Shown here: one piece after another, positions 19,028 to 29,359 of the stretch | How the letters are laid out: each line of letters begins with the position of its first letter | How positions within the stretch are numbered: position 1 is the stretch's first letter | Source: Trichomonas vaginalis G3 | Taxonomy: Eukaryota > Parabasalia > Trichomonadida > Trichomonadidae | Assembly: GCF_026262505.1 (NCBI RefSeq) | Contig: NC_067205.1 | Span: 8,184,001-8,248,000, forward strand | Reading direction: 5' to 3' | DNA length: 64,000 bases | The notes under the pieces: generated by a model | Database searches by the model: none | What the model was told of the DNA's origin: nothing | What the model saw: the letters and a program-made list of their open reading frames with translations, nothing else | Position numbers and translations under genes: made by a program

Positions 19028-19101
19028 ATATTTCGAACGAAGCTCTCATCGGTCTTTTTTTTAATACTAAACGTTTTTTCCCTGTCACTTTTAGCTAAAA
19101 T

Positions 19102-19465
19102 TTGGGTTTGCCGTACGATTATTTTCTTGAACAGAAAGCATTACATACATAGTTATATGCATGATTTTTTAATTAATTTTTTGAATGTAAATCCTGTTTT
19201 AATCGTCAGTAAAATGTTCGTTATTTAGATATTTTTAATCACTGATTAACAACCTATTTTAAAATTCTAAAATTATTTTCAAATTGTTAAATTTCAATAA
19301 TCCATTTCACAATTTTACTGAATTGAGCCTATTAAGTCAGGATTTGGGGATTATTATACTTAGGTATTATAAATCACAAATAAATTTACTGCAATTGTCT
19401 TTTCGCTTTTCAAAATCTTCGTATATCGAAAAAGTGCCAAATAGACGTTTAAAAAACATCAAAAA
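19102..19465. other. Intergenic upstream of coiled-coil gene
   Basis: AT-rich. No feature was recognised beyond the presumed promoter of the following gene. Confidence 0.4.
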
Positions 19466-21313
19466 ATGAATCTTCAGCTTGATGATAGCAATTGTTTAAG
19501 CACGGAAGTCATCAAGCTTGGAGAAAGATTAGATAAATTCGAAAATCAAATTAAAACAACTTTTACACAGATAGATAATCGTGATATTCAAGTTTTGGAT
19601 CTCGGAAAGACAGTTTCAACAATTTACAAAGAAATTCACAATAGAAGTACTGTTTTACAACATTATGCAGATACTGTTTTAGAAAAAGGAAAAGAACTTT
19701 ACGAATCACAACTAAAATTTGAACAACAAATCAATAATAAATCAAACAAGATAAGCACAGAGGAAGAAGAATTGAGAAATAAACTACAAGAACTCCATAA
19801 AAAGTCAGGATTCAACGTTAAACAAAAAACAGAATTATCAAAAACTTTAACAAACCTTACGAAGCAGCTAAAACAGTTAACATCACAAGATGGTGAACTT
19901 GAAGAATTGGGCGGTAAGCATAATAGCCGCTTAAGTGCATCTTTGAGCAATAATAATTTATCAAATCCAGATTTATTACAGTCTGATTTAAAGCATTATC
20001 AACAACTTATCGAAGATACTAATAAAGAAATAGATACATACTCAAAACTACTTGTTCAAAGGGATGAAGCCCTTGCAAAAGTTAAATCTTCAATTTCTTA
20101 TCACCAAGGACTTTCTGAAATGATTGATAAGGTCTGCGATCTTGCATCATCCATGAAAGGAATGGAGTTAGACCATCACGATATCATAGAACAAGAAAAA
20201 ATGTATGAATCAGAAATTCAACGTAAAAAATACAAAATAGAGAAATACATCAGGAAGAGACTTGAGATATTAGAGAAATTGAGTGAAATGCGAGTCTACC
20301 AAGGCTCTTCCATTTATAATCGCTCAAATTTAAGGCAATCTGCCTTAGAAGATGAAACTTCAATGATCGAAGAAGAATTGAATGAATCAAAGTCACAGCT
20401 TGAAATAGTAATTAGCGATAAAGCAAAACAAGAAAAAATTATTGATGATTTGAAGAAAGAACTTGGAGATGTTGATAAAGAGCTACAGAATATTGAAGAG
20501 GATAATAATAGAATATATAATTTCATTGATGAGCTCGATCAGAGCATTTTTGATGATAATAATTCTGATATTGAATATAATGAACAATCAAATAAGTTAT
20601 ATCAGGAATTAAACGAACTTAAAAACATATTAAAGATAGAAATATGTAAATCCGACCAAGTAAAGTCATTTGAAGACGATATTATAAATTCTGATAAAAT
20701 TATTGATGAAAAATGTCGTCAAAGGAAGTTAACAACATCATTACAGCTTTCTTTGAATAAAGCACAAAAGGATGTAAGCGAAGTTCTTGAAGAAATCAAT
20801 CATACGATGGAATCAATCGAAATCATGGAACATGAAAAGGTAAAACTATTAAATGACGCTAAAAGCATACATAAAAAGAAAGCAGAAAACAAAATATTAT
20901 CTCAAAATCGAAGTTATAATGATGAAAAAGTTTATTTGTTAACAAAATCAGTCAGTCAGCTTGAGAATGTCACAAATAAGATGAGTAAAGCTATTTCCAA
21001 GAGAAAAGATAATATGAAGAAGCGGATTTTTGAAGAAAACTCTTTTAGTAAGTCAGCTATTGACATTAAAAAGAATTTAAGTTCATATAGAGATAGAGTT
21101 GCAACTGCGGAACGAGTAGCTAAAGTAATGACTTATATTTCAAAGAATATTTCAAAACAGTTGCAAGATTGGAAAAAATTCAAAAAAGAAGATATAGGAC
21201 AGAATGAAATTAACTCTGCCGAAGAATGGTGCACTAAGTTAGACAAGATAGTACGAAGAGCAGATGATTTGGCCACTTGGGTGCAAGTTTTCGGCAAACA
21301 TAATAATTTCTAA
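19466..21313 (+). CDS. Coiled-coil protein (615 aa)
   Basis: 615 residues, nearly all predicted by eye as coiled coil from about residue 15 to 590 (repeated ExxLxxKLxEL patterns), with a short non-helical patch near 150-175 rich in Ser, Asn and Leu. No transmembrane segment, signal peptide or catalytic motif. The last 40 residues (NEINSAEEWCTKLDKIV to ATWVQVFGKHNNF) are less regular and may form a cap. Likely cytoskeletal or organelle-associated, but no specific family was recognised. It ends 122 bp before the start I prefer for the next plus-strand gene. Confidence 0.75.
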   Translation: MNLQLDDSNCLSTEVIKLGERLDKFENQIKTTFTQIDNRDIQVLDLGKTVSTIYKEIHNRSTVLQHYADTVLEKGKELYESQLKFEQQINNKSNKISTEEEELRNKLQELHKKSGFNVKQKTELSKTLTNLTKQLKQLTSQDGELEELGGKHNSRLSASLSNNNLSNPDLLQSDLKHYQQLIEDTNKEIDTYSKLLVQRDEALAKVKSSISYHQGLSEMIDKVCDLASSMKGMELDHHDIIEQEKMYESEIQRKKYKIEKYIRKRLEILEKLSEMRVYQGSSIYNRSNLRQSALEDETSMIEEELNESKSQLEIVISDKAKQEKIIDDLKKELGDVDKELQNIEEDNNRIYNFIDELDQSIFDDNNSDIEYNEQSNKLYQELNELKNILKIEICKSDQVKSFEDDIINSDKIIDEKCRQRKLTTSLQLSLNKAQKDVSEVLEEINHTMESIEIMEHEKVKLLNDAKSIHKKKAENKILSQNRSYNDEKVYLLTKSVSQLENVTNKMSKAISKRKDNMKKRIFEENSFSKSAIDIKKNLSSYRDRVATAERVAKVMTYISKNISKQLQDWKKFKKEDIGQNEINSAEEWCTKLDKIVRRADDLATWVQVFGKHNNF

Positions 21314-21435
21314 AGATTTTTTTGTTTGTTTTTTATTATGAAATGGAATTATCTTTTTTTATTTATTTAATTTGCAGTTTGATCCATTCTGGATCCGATT
21401 TTTGTAACTATGGCACTTTTTTCAAAGAATTTATT

Positions 21436-23508
21436 ATGAATTTAGAAAAAATTGACGCTGGGCTACACCCAGAACTAAAGAGGCCACCAGACTTTGATTT
21501 CGACAGTCTAGACCATTTAAAATCACGTTACAATTTTTTAAAAAACTATGCAAATCTCGATACAAATAAAGATATTCGAAATCAGTCACGTATTTTATAT
21601 GAAACAATATTATCAAACGTTTTAAAAACACGTAATATATATTTGTTATATCTTGCATCTCATTCAGACTTATCTACACTTTCTGAAAACACACAACTCG
21701 ATATTTTGAAGTGTATTAACAAAAAACAAGAAGACATATCAAATAATTTCTCATCGTCATTCTCACAATGTTTATTATTGCTTATAAAAAATTTTCATGA
21801 AGAACCTGAAGTATTTGCACAAATTGTTTATTCATACTTTTCAAAAGACATCTCAGACCAGTTATACTTCGGATACTCTACATTTCCAGCCATTTTTGGC
21901 TACTTTTCTTCCCAAGAATTCACTTTTAAAGCATCTCGTTTTATTTTAGAGTTATTCTCAATAGATGAAGACTTTATCCTACTCGAAAGCGTATTAGTAC
22001 CATTCCTTCTCTCCGCGCACTCATTTTTGGAAGATTTATGGTGTCAATTTCACAAATTATGCACAATGACATTAGGAAAGTTTGATGAGAAGCGCTGTTA
22101 CAACATCTTGATCGAAAGCCTACAGAACTCTATTTCTTTACTTACAAATTCCCATATTTTTGTAATTCAACAGTTAATCATCCGATTTCCACACAAATCC
22201 AGTGATATTTTGATCAGCCAGTTTTTATACAAGTCATTCAACATGGTATTCACATGTGGAAGTGTCATTCTCCCAAACGGCGCCAAAAAATTTACAAATT
22301 CATGTTTTCAAAACATTTTATCAACACGAGAACACGAAATCCAACAAAAGATCTTTGATATTCTCAGTGGCAACTCCATTTTCACAGACAATTTGCCGAA
22401 ACAGCCAACAACATTTTTGTTCAAAAGATATCCATTCATTTTTTCATTCGAAGACATCAAACTTATCTATGATATTCTTATTGATGACAACAACTATAAA
22501 TCTACAATACAATCTATGTCATCAGAAATCTCTAATTTTCATGAAAACAAAAATGTTTTTGAAGTTGATATGTTTTTTAGTTATAATCAGAAGAAAAAAT
22601 TAAATAATAATGTTGTTTTTTCAAGGTCATGGAATTCGATAGTTAAAGAATCACAGAGGAAAAACATTTGTCCAATTGATTTCTTTAATGATCTTAAAAA
22701 GAATCAACAATTACCTTTACTTTGCATGTCATTTGAATTCGAGAAATTCGCGTATCAAGAAATTGTTGAAAAACTAGAACAAGAATTGATTAATTTGACT
22801 TTTTTGATTGATAGTGCTGTTGAAAATGAAATGTACAAGAGTTATAGTGTTTGTCTTGAGAGATTGTATGATATATGTTTATCATGGAATTCATTTACTG
22901 TTGTTGAAAGTTTTGATTTGATAAAAGGAGAATTTCAAATTTGTGATTTAATTAATATTGTCAAAAGTTCTGCATTAATTGTTTTTAGTGATATTGATAA
23001 TATTTCATTGTTTCCATTCCATCTTTTGTGTTCTATACTTGATAAATATAAGATATTGATTGATGGACCTATATTAAATCTCCAGAATGAGTTTGTTCAA
23101 CACATTTACTCATCTAGATTAACTTACAGACAACAGATTTCTTCTTATCCATCAGGTTTAATGATTGTTTTGAGATACGCACATAATCTTTCTAATGCTT
23201 TGGATGAAAGTCTTGGAAGAAGACTTGTAGCAATAATTGAGTTCACAAAGACAATTATATTAGTTGCAGAATCAACAGATAATGAACTTGTTAATGATTT
23301 CTTTAACTTCGGTCTTTTCGCAATAAAGAATCGAAGTTTGCTTGGTTCTTTTATAGTTTTAGACAAGATTTTGAACAGTGGTTTCACATTCACAGATCAA
23401 TACATGGCAGAACTCAATTATTGGAACATTTTCTGTTCGAAATTATCTATAACATACAGTAAGATCTTTGATTTCCAAGAGAAACTTATGAAAATACTTT
23501 TTGTGTAA
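21436..23508 (+). CDS. Unassigned large helical protein (690 aa)
   Basis: I place the start at ATG 21436 (MNLEKIDAGLHPELKR). The frame is open further upstream, but that stretch is low-complexity, hydrophobic and unlike the rest. The product is about 690 residues, rich in Leu, Phe, Ile and Ser, built of many amphipathic helices. This suggests an alpha-solenoid or a GTPase-activating-type helical fold. No catalytic motif or membrane anchor stands out. A 40-bp stretch of this gene (about 22427-22465) recurs in the intergenic region near 25000. Function not recognised. Confidence 0.65.
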   Translation: MNLEKIDAGLHPELKRPPDFDFDSLDHLKSRYNFLKNYANLDTNKDIRNQSRILYETILSNVLKTRNIYLLYLASHSDLSTLSENTQLDILKCINKKQEDISNNFSSSFSQCLLLLIKNFHEEPEVFAQIVYSYFSKDISDQLYFGYSTFPAIFGYFSSQEFTFKASRFILELFSIDEDFILLESVLVPFLLSAHSFLEDLWCQFHKLCTMTLGKFDEKRCYNILIESLQNSISLLTNSHIFVIQQLIIRFPHKSSDILISQFLYKSFNMVFTCGSVILPNGAKKFTNSCFQNILSTREHEIQQKIFDILSGNSIFTDNLPKQPTTFLFKRYPFIFSFEDIKLIYDILIDDNNYKSTIQSMSSEISNFHENKNVFEVDMFFSYNQKKKLNNNVVFSRSWNSIVKESQRKNICPIDFFNDLKKNQQLPLLCMSFEFEKFAYQEIVEKLEQELINLTFLIDSAVENEMYKSYSVCLERLYDICLSWNSFTVVESFDLIKGEFQICDLINIVKSSALIVFSDIDNISLFPFHLLCSILDKYKILIDGPILNLQNEFVQHIYSSRLTYRQQISSYPSGLMIVLRYAHNLSNALDESLGRRLVAIIEFTKTIILVAESTDNELVNDFFNFGLFAIKNRSLLGSFIVLDKILNSGFTFTDQYMAELNYWNIFCSKLSITYSKIFDFQEKLMKILFV

Positions 23509-23544
23509 TAAAAAAAATATTTATTTTGTTTGTATTGGATAAAA

Positions 23545-24537
23545 TTAAAATATACAGAATAGTAATATCAGAAAGACAAAACTTTCATTTTTCTTTTTAG
23601 AGTATCGAGTATGGATTTTATTAATGATTTTAGACTCGATCTTTGTAGTATATTTTGATGGAATTTGATGATGATAAATATTTGAATTTTGACAATAATT
23701 CACAAAAAGATGATTTATTTTGATCTCTTCATTGAAAGTAATATTAAAAGAAACACTTCCATAAGTTGAGACATTATTTGAAAGAAAACAATTAATGATG
23801 GTTGTTTTACCACCTTCTACAACATGAATTATTTTTTCACCCGAGTTTTCAATAATATTACATTCTTCAATAATAAATTTTCTAATTCCATAATTGTAAA
23901 TCAATGATTTTCTTACAGAATTATAAATGATATTAGATTGAAATATTTTTACGTCGGGAAGACTATAATCTAAAAAACAATAATCATAGTATGCTGTATT
24001 ATTAATTATGTAATTATATGTGGAATTTGATTTGGAAATACGTTTTGTATATAAACCTCCTGATCTTATTTCGTATCCACATATATTATAGGTTCTATAA
24101 CACGAAATATTGATATTAGCAAAGTATTGTCTTCCATGGATGAAATCTAATGGAGCATATCCTTTTGGCTGTTTAAATGAACTCAATAAAGTGCTATCAA
24201 TAACATAATTTTTGGAATCTTGTGTCTTTGGTTCGCTGTAACAGTATTGTCCATAATATGAGGTTGAGCAGTTCAATGAACAAATTCTGTTATGAACAAC
24301 TTCACCCTTAATTGAGTAAACAGCACCTCCAACTTTTGATGGATGCGATACACATACAAATGTACTATCTTCAAAGAGGAATTTAGCAGTACTTAAAGTA
24401 TCTACCGCGCGATTATTGAGGTTTTCAAAGAAACAATTTTTGACATAGTAGTTTCTACTATATGCATAAGAACCATTCTTAACATATGTGAAATCCCCAT
24501 CATAAAATTCGTTGAATTCAAAATGAAATAATTGCAT
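23545..24537 (-). CDS. Beta-helix-type surface protein fragment (330 aa)
   Basis: 330 residues rich in Asn, Ser, Tyr and Ile. Short recurrent units with turn asparagines (VKNCFFENLNN, FLFEDSTFVCV, IIEECNIIENSG, TTIINCFLSNN) are typical of right-handed parallel beta-helix proteins. The GGAVYS and SGGLYT turns recall the Pmp-like proteins of Trichomonas. There is no signal peptide at the start, and the C-terminus ends in a hydrophobic stretch (SFVFLILLFCIF) with no tail, so the gene is probably a fragment of a longer membrane protein. It converges with the preceding plus-strand gene, 36 bp apart. Confidence 0.5.
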   Translation of the reverse strand: MQLFHFEFNEFYDGDFTYVKNGSYAYSRNYYVKNCFFENLNNRAVDTLSTAKFLFEDSTFVCVSHPSKVGGAVYSIKGEVVHNRICSLNCSTSYYGQYCYSEPKTQDSKNYVIDSTLLSSFKQPKGYAPLDFIHGRQYFANINISCYRTYNICGYEIRSGGLYTKRISKSNSTYNYIINNTAYYDYCFLDYSLPDVKIFQSNIIYNSVRKSLIYNYGIRKFIIEECNIIENSGEKIIHVVEGGKTTIINCFLSNNVSTYGSVSFNITFNEEIKINHLFVNYCQNSNIYHHQIPSKYTTKIESKIINKIHTRYSKKKNESFVFLILLFCIF

Positions 24538-24891
24538 AAATCCATTTTCATTTTATAATAATATTTTGTGAAAGGATGACGCAAAATTCATTAAGATCTA
24601 TTATATAGATGTTATTATATAGGTGTTTTGACAAAATTCAATAGGGTTTGATTTTTCCACCTTTTTGTTTATTTGAATAAAATCTTATTTTTTAGGAAAT
24701 AATCTTATTTATCGTCTTCCTTGTATTGAATAAAATTTTAAAAATTCTAATTAATTGATCTGGATCATAGCATACACTCTTTCAATATGAATTTATATAT
24801 TGAGGCAAATTGCATTGAGAGTTATTAGAAATTAAAAAGTCTTTCGAAACGTTTATTATATTTAAACCCATTTTCCTACGTAAAGTCTCCC

Positions 24892-24963
24892 TATCGTTTT
24901 TCTGCCTCAATATTGAATGAACCTCTATCAAAAATTTGAATAAGAGACTTTACAAAAGAAAAG
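24892..24963. repeat. Short dispersed repeat with 10-bp inverted ends
   Basis: Runs from about GTAAAGTCTC to GAGACTTTAC, an inverted pair. The left part, with its upstream neighbour, resembles sequence at about 29085-29160 (ATTTTCC, TAAAGTCTCC, then TATTGA and CCTCT in the same order), so it is a dispersed repeat. Confidence 0.5.
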
Positions 24964-24996
24964 GAGTTTAATTTCTATTTTATTTATTCAAACAAT

Positions 24997-25036
24997 ATCC
25001 ATTCATTTTTTTCATTCGAAGACATCAAACTTACTA
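24997..25036 (+). repeat. Short relic copied from the gene at 21436-23508
   Basis: ATATCCATTCATTTTTT and CATTCGAAGACATCAAACTT occur here almost exactly as at 22427-22465 within the coding sequence, with one extra T. Confidence 0.65.
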
Positions 25037-25474
25037 TTAAGTTATAATTATATCAAAAATGTGCATATTTACCATTTTTATTTTCTAATATTCTTGCAAT
25101 TTTGCAATTTCCTCACATTCTATAAATATACAACTATTCATATTCTCACATAGCCAAATTTTATTGTCCCACTATTTTCATCAATGAAAATTTGATTTTG
25201 TGCCAAAGTAGTCGGTATATCCCTTTTTTAATATCATTTGATCTCTTATTTATTGGTAACCAGATGTTGTTTTTTTATTGAAAATGTAGGATTATAAGCT
25301 GTTTCTGAAATAAAGTATTCAATTGTCATTGTATATAGTAGGAAACTTTCATTGATGCCTCGAATATAAATATTAGTTTCATCATCATAAACATTAGTAA
25401 ATTCATGTCTTAAAATATAACATAACAATAATTTATAAAATACATAAAAAAACAAATCATACACATAAAAGAAG

Positions 25475-26884
25475 TTATTCCTGTTCAGCCTCGAGTTGTC
25501 CAACAGCACCCTCGAAATAAGCAATCGATGCCAAAATTCTTGCAGTAAATCCAGGCAATTTCGAGAAATCGATGATGAATGTCAACAACTGCCTCGGATC
25601 TCCCAAATCGCACGAGCTGAGAAATGCTCGCCACATCTCAAAAATGTCGTCAAAACCTGGCATTTTTGACAGAAACTCTTCATTTGTCCAACTTTCTTTT
25701 CCTTTGTTTCTGAACTCATTTGTAACACACATTAAACTCAAACACTCGTGTGCTTTAACAACACAATACGCTGCATCAATTGGGGTCAGTTGCAGCTCAG
25801 CATTTCTCATCCAAGAGACAGCTTCGACAGCTTTTGTATCTGTTTGGAACAACATTTCACTTGGTTTTTCTTGGAGTTCTGATGGAACGTATTTCAGCAA
25901 AATTCCAAGTTCTTTTGGAGATTTTTTGCAGAATCTCTGCATAACTGCATTGATATGAGATAGATTGCCACTGTGTGGTGGATAAAACCGAGGATATGTG
26001 GAGTTAAAGAGATATCTCATTGCAAGTATCGCAATTGTTGCTGCTCTGTCTTCATCTTCTGTTTGTACGTACTCTGCAAGAACAACTGTGGCTAGATCTA
26101 TCCATTCTTTAACTGAATTTGGTGAGTTATCGCGATTATAAGGATTATCAAAACCTTCTTCGTTAAGGAAAGGAGATTTAGGAGAAAGAAAAAATGATTG
26201 TATGTCTATTTCTTCTGGAAGTTCTGAAAAGTATGTAGTTTCTGGTTTTCGCTGGGCTGAATCGATAATATTATCTAACCATTCTCGATTTTTAGCATTT
26301 GAGCGGAAAGGAGGTGGTAAAAGTTGTACTTTAGTGTAATATTTATTTGCAAGCCTTCTAATTAAAGACATTCGTGTTTGAGAAGCTTTATTTATGAAAA
26401 AAATTGATCTTTCGCGAGATTCTATGATTCTTTGTAAGCGGACTGTAACTGTTTTATTAGTGTTATGCATATACTGGATAAGATCCAGTAGTTGTTCCAT
26501 CAAATTGCGTTGTTCATCGAGAATAATGATTTTTTCTGTAATTGAGTCTATATTAATTTGATATAGTGTTTCTATTAAAAACAATAGTATGATTAAATCA
26601 TACCAATTTAAACAATTTCGATCTGGAATTCCATAATCTTCATGACAATCATGATCTAGCTGTTCACGAAGGATTGAAAGAGTACTTACAATCTTTTCGT
26701 GCTCCCTTGTAATGATTTTTGTCGCTTTTTCTAAATGATGTTTGATGGATTCACACATTTGTGGATCTTGAGCTAAAGCATTATCGGAAATCGGAATAAG
26801 ATACTGTTTTAGTACATGAAAATCACCTGGCCCTGAATATCCTTCGCCTGTCTTCATAAATTGCGCCGTTGTACCTCGACGCAT
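25475..26884 (-). CDS. Helical protein with possible VPS9-like C-terminus (469 aa)
   Basis: 469 residues, all-helical in appearance. Residues 1-240 have no recognisable motif (a helical region with RIIESRERSIFF). The C-terminal 200 residues, with LTPIDAAYCVVKAHECL, the acidic GFDDIF and a closing ILASIAYFEGAV, are arranged like the Rab5-exchange VPS9 domain, where a conserved Asp and Tyr contact the GTPase. The match is by eye and weak. If right, it would act in endosomal Rab activation. The start is the first Met (MRRGTTAQF), with no longer option. Confidence 0.55.
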   Translation of the reverse strand: MRRGTTAQFMKTGEGYSGPGDFHVLKQYLIPISDNALAQDPQMCESIKHHLEKATKIITREHEKIVSTLSILREQLDHDCHEDYGIPDRNCLNWYDLIILLFLIETLYQINIDSITEKIIILDEQRNLMEQLLDLIQYMHNTNKTVTVRLQRIIESRERSIFFINKASQTRMSLIRRLANKYYTKVQLLPPPFRSNAKNREWLDNIIDSAQRKPETTYFSELPEEIDIQSFFLSPKSPFLNEEGFDNPYNRDNSPNSVKEWIDLATVVLAEYVQTEDEDRAATIAILAMRYLFNSTYPRFYPPHSGNLSHINAVMQRFCKKSPKELGILLKYVPSELQEKPSEMLFQTDTKAVEAVSWMRNAELQLTPIDAAYCVVKAHECLSLMCVTNEFRNKGKESWTNEEFLSKMPGFDDIFEMWRAFLSSCDLGDPRQLLTFIIDFSKLPGFTARILASIAYFEGAVGQLEAEQE

Positions 26885-27323
26885 TTTAAGAAGTGATAAC
26901 TTGAATATTAGTTTACATACTGACAGATAATCAAATGGATTAGTTTTGAGTTAAATTGATCAAATTTTAAAAATTTGCTAATTAATTTTTTCATTTTTTT
27001 GAATGATTAGTATCCGTTAACATAATAAAATAATGTTTTCTAACTTATCAGTACCATATAAATGCAGTGATTTTGATATTTATTGATTTCAAATTTTCAA
27101 TCTACAATATTATTCAAAATAAATATATTAAAACATTTTTAATTCGAACATAGTTGCAATATATTCCTATTTCAAGAACCTGTCTTATCCCAAAAATTTT
27201 GAAAATTCAACAACAATTTTAATATACTGATGTTGAACATCAGATGTTCAGACAAAGATACATAATTAGATTAATTTAATCACATAACCATTGAAATTTT
27301 CTTTTTTTATTTTTCAATTTTTC
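26885..27323. other. Divergent intergenic region
   Basis: Separates divergent genes. TCACATAACCATTGAA at about 27279, ahead of the plus-strand gene, resembles the trichomonad initiator (TCA-pyrimidine-A/T). Confidence 0.4.
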
Positions 27324-28136
27324 ATGAGCTACGTGCAAAATGTCATTTTTCGATTATCCGATCTATCAGAACAATTCTATGTAGGAATTAATAGATTATT
27401 CGCTACAGCCAAAATCACTGGAGCTCTCAAATCATATGATAGATATATTCAAATGATTAACACTATATCAAAAGAGACATTAAATGAATACACGTACAAC
27501 AAAATACCTTTTGAAACAGCAAGACTGGTGTTTGACTTCTTAGTTTTTGATCTGAATAATCATTATTCCAAAATCAAGTTCTTATCTCGAGAATTTGTGA
27601 AACATGAAGTTTCTCAAACATTAATGGAGAAAATAAAGCAATGCATATCATCTGTTAAATCTCATTTTACTGATTACACAGCAAATCAATCATTTTTATC
27701 TCCAAAACAGTTAAAGATGATATATTCCGTTGAAAGAGCCAAGTATTTTATCTCACCTAAAAAGGTTGAAAAAATCAAACAATTAATTGCAAAATCTTCA
27801 ACATATAATCAAAACACAAGTGGATCAACTGTGTCAAATGTGGTTCTTGATTCAATTCTTGACTCTGTTGATCCAAAAATTTATCAACTTCTAAATATCA
27901 ACAAAAACTATACAGGAAACGAAAGAAATAATAGTCCACAGCCAACTAAGAAAGCTTCCCAAAATTTTGATCCTTGGTATCTCCCACAAGAACAAAATCA
28001 AAATGTTAAAGTTGTAAATGAATCTTCTTCTGATTTTGATTTTGTTTTTGAAAAAGAAGCAGAAGAAGAAGATGCAGAAAGAAATTATCTACAATTTTTG
28101 CAAAACGAAGAAAATCCTTTGGATCAAGTTTTTTAG
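27324..28136 (+). CDS. Unassigned protein with acidic C-terminus (270 aa)
   Basis: The frame is open from 27291, but I prefer the ATG at 27324 (MSYVQNVIFRLSDL), because the preceding residues are a run of Phe. The first 150 residues look helical. The last 60 are polar and strongly acidic (KEAEEEDAER). No known motif, membrane segment or repeat. It converges with the next minus-strand gene, 88 bp apart. Confidence 0.6.
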   Translation: MSYVQNVIFRLSDLSEQFYVGINRLFATAKITGALKSYDRYIQMINTISKETLNEYTYNKIPFETARLVFDFLVFDLNNHYSKIKFLSREFVKHEVSQTLMEKIKQCISSVKSHFTDYTANQSFLSPKQLKMIYSVERAKYFISPKKVEKIKQLIAKSSTYNQNTSGSTVSNVVLDSILDSVDPKIYQLLNINKNYTGNERNNSPQPTKKASQNFDPWYLPQEQNQNVKVVNESSSDFDFVFEKEAEEEDAERNYLQFLQNEENPLDQVF

Positions 28137-28224
28137 TAGATCATTAATTTAATTTTGAATGTAATTTGGCATTTATTTTGCTTTTATTCTAAAAATTTAA
28201 ATTATTTATTCTTTTAAAGTTTCT

Positions 28225-28692
28225 TTAATGCTTAAAGAAAGGTGTTGAGGAGTTATTCTTTTCAGGAGAGAAAAATGAAGCTTGTTTTTGAAATCTCGAT
28301 TTGATTTTTGTTAATGGTTGAAAATCATCGTCATCCATTGGTGTGAAGCCATGCATGGGAGAAATATCAGTAAGTCTCGGCTTTGCGCCGATTTCTTGAG
28401 TTTTTTCTAAATTGATCTCATCATGTTTTTGATTTTTCGTAATAACATCAAGAGTCATCTTTTGACATTCTCTTATATCCTCTATAATGGCAGCATTGTA
28501 AATTAAACAATCCAAATTGATCTGGAACATTTTGGTTGTAATCATTCTGTGATTTTGAATGATTTGCGCAAGACTCATTGTATTTGAGGTCTTTGCTAGC
28601 TTCCTTGTTTCTAGGATTGCATTTCTAATGGATTCCAGTTCTTCAACAGATGGCAGTTTGAATATTTCAGATTGGCTTTCATTGTCAATCAT
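28225..28692 (-). CDS. Unassigned small protein (155 aa)
   Basis: 155 residues with a helical first 95 (ELESIRNAILETRKLA through IEDIRECQKMTLD) and a polar tail ending in Ser, Asn and Pro. The helix could form a short coiled coil. No family recognised. Confidence 0.55.
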   Translation of the reverse strand: MIDNESQSEIFKLPSVEELESIRNAILETRKLAKTSNTMSLAQIIQNHRMITTKMFQINLDCLIYNAAIIEDIRECQKMTLDVITKNQKHDEINLEKTQEIGAKPRLTDISPMHGFTPMDDDDFQPLTKIKSRFQKQASFFSPEKNNSSTPFFKH

Positions 28693-29359
28693 TTTGTTGT
28701 AAAAAAAGGTATCATAACTAAATTTGAGTTATAAAAAGGTGACATTTATGAAGGTTTTTGCCATTTGGGTTGATCTAATTAATGAAAACTATTATTCACT
28801 TCCAGAATTGAAGAATAAAATGAGAATGATCTATTTTTAATCGAGATTACAAATATTTTTCAATTTTTCCTCTTGATTTTAGATAAATATTATTTTAAAT
28901 GAGTTAAGCTGGAATCTGAATATAATTGGAATTATATATTGTATATTGGTATTCGACGTTAGTTTCCATGGTTTGTTTTAACTAAAAGAATATCATTAAA
29001 AAAAATTCAATAGAAAAACGATTATATCGGATAAGATTCAAAAGTTTTGAGTTAAAAATATCGCAACTCACATCAATATATCTAAGCTCATTTTCCCATG
29101 TAAAGTCTCCTTATGGTACTACTTCCCTTAGTATTGAGTAAACACCTCTCAAAAAATAAGTAGAGGGATTCATTTATATACCATCAACAACATAATCAAG
29201 AAGAAATTTAGGAAGAAGTTGATGTCATGCCAAGGTTCAAGATATTGTGTTCAGCACAATTGCAGGTTATCTAATATTTTAAACAAAAAAATCAAAACAA
29301 AATAAGACATTTAAAATTTACTTTCCATTTTCTATTACAATACAATAAAAAAAATTTTT
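28693..29359. other. Intergenic
   Basis: AT-rich. Contains a partial copy of the dispersed repeat seen at 24892-24963 (about 29085-29160). No gene supported. Confidence 0.4.

Larger units (their letters stand above)
17932..19101. mobile_element. Small non-autonomous element with 19-bp terminal repeats
   Basis: Perfect inverted repeats ATTTTAGCTAAAAGTGACA at 17932-17950 and 19083-19101 enclose 1.17 kb without a protein gene. Inside are a duplicated GC-rich stem (about 18074-18200), three 120-bp tandem repeats and a three-way-junction hairpin. No target duplication was clear, so the identification as a transposable element is tentative. Confidence 0.5.
24538..25474. other. Intergenic with degenerate repeats
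   Basis: Holds a small terminal-repeat unit (24892-24963) and a 40-bp relic of the gene at 21436-23508. An open minus-strand stretch at 25246-25475 has no good start and overlaps the next gene; I do not treat it as a gene. Confidence 0.4.

Noticed and set aside
25246-25524. 92-residue minus-strand protein
   Set aside because: Overlaps the start of no known domain and runs into the 469-residue gene in another frame; at best a relic.
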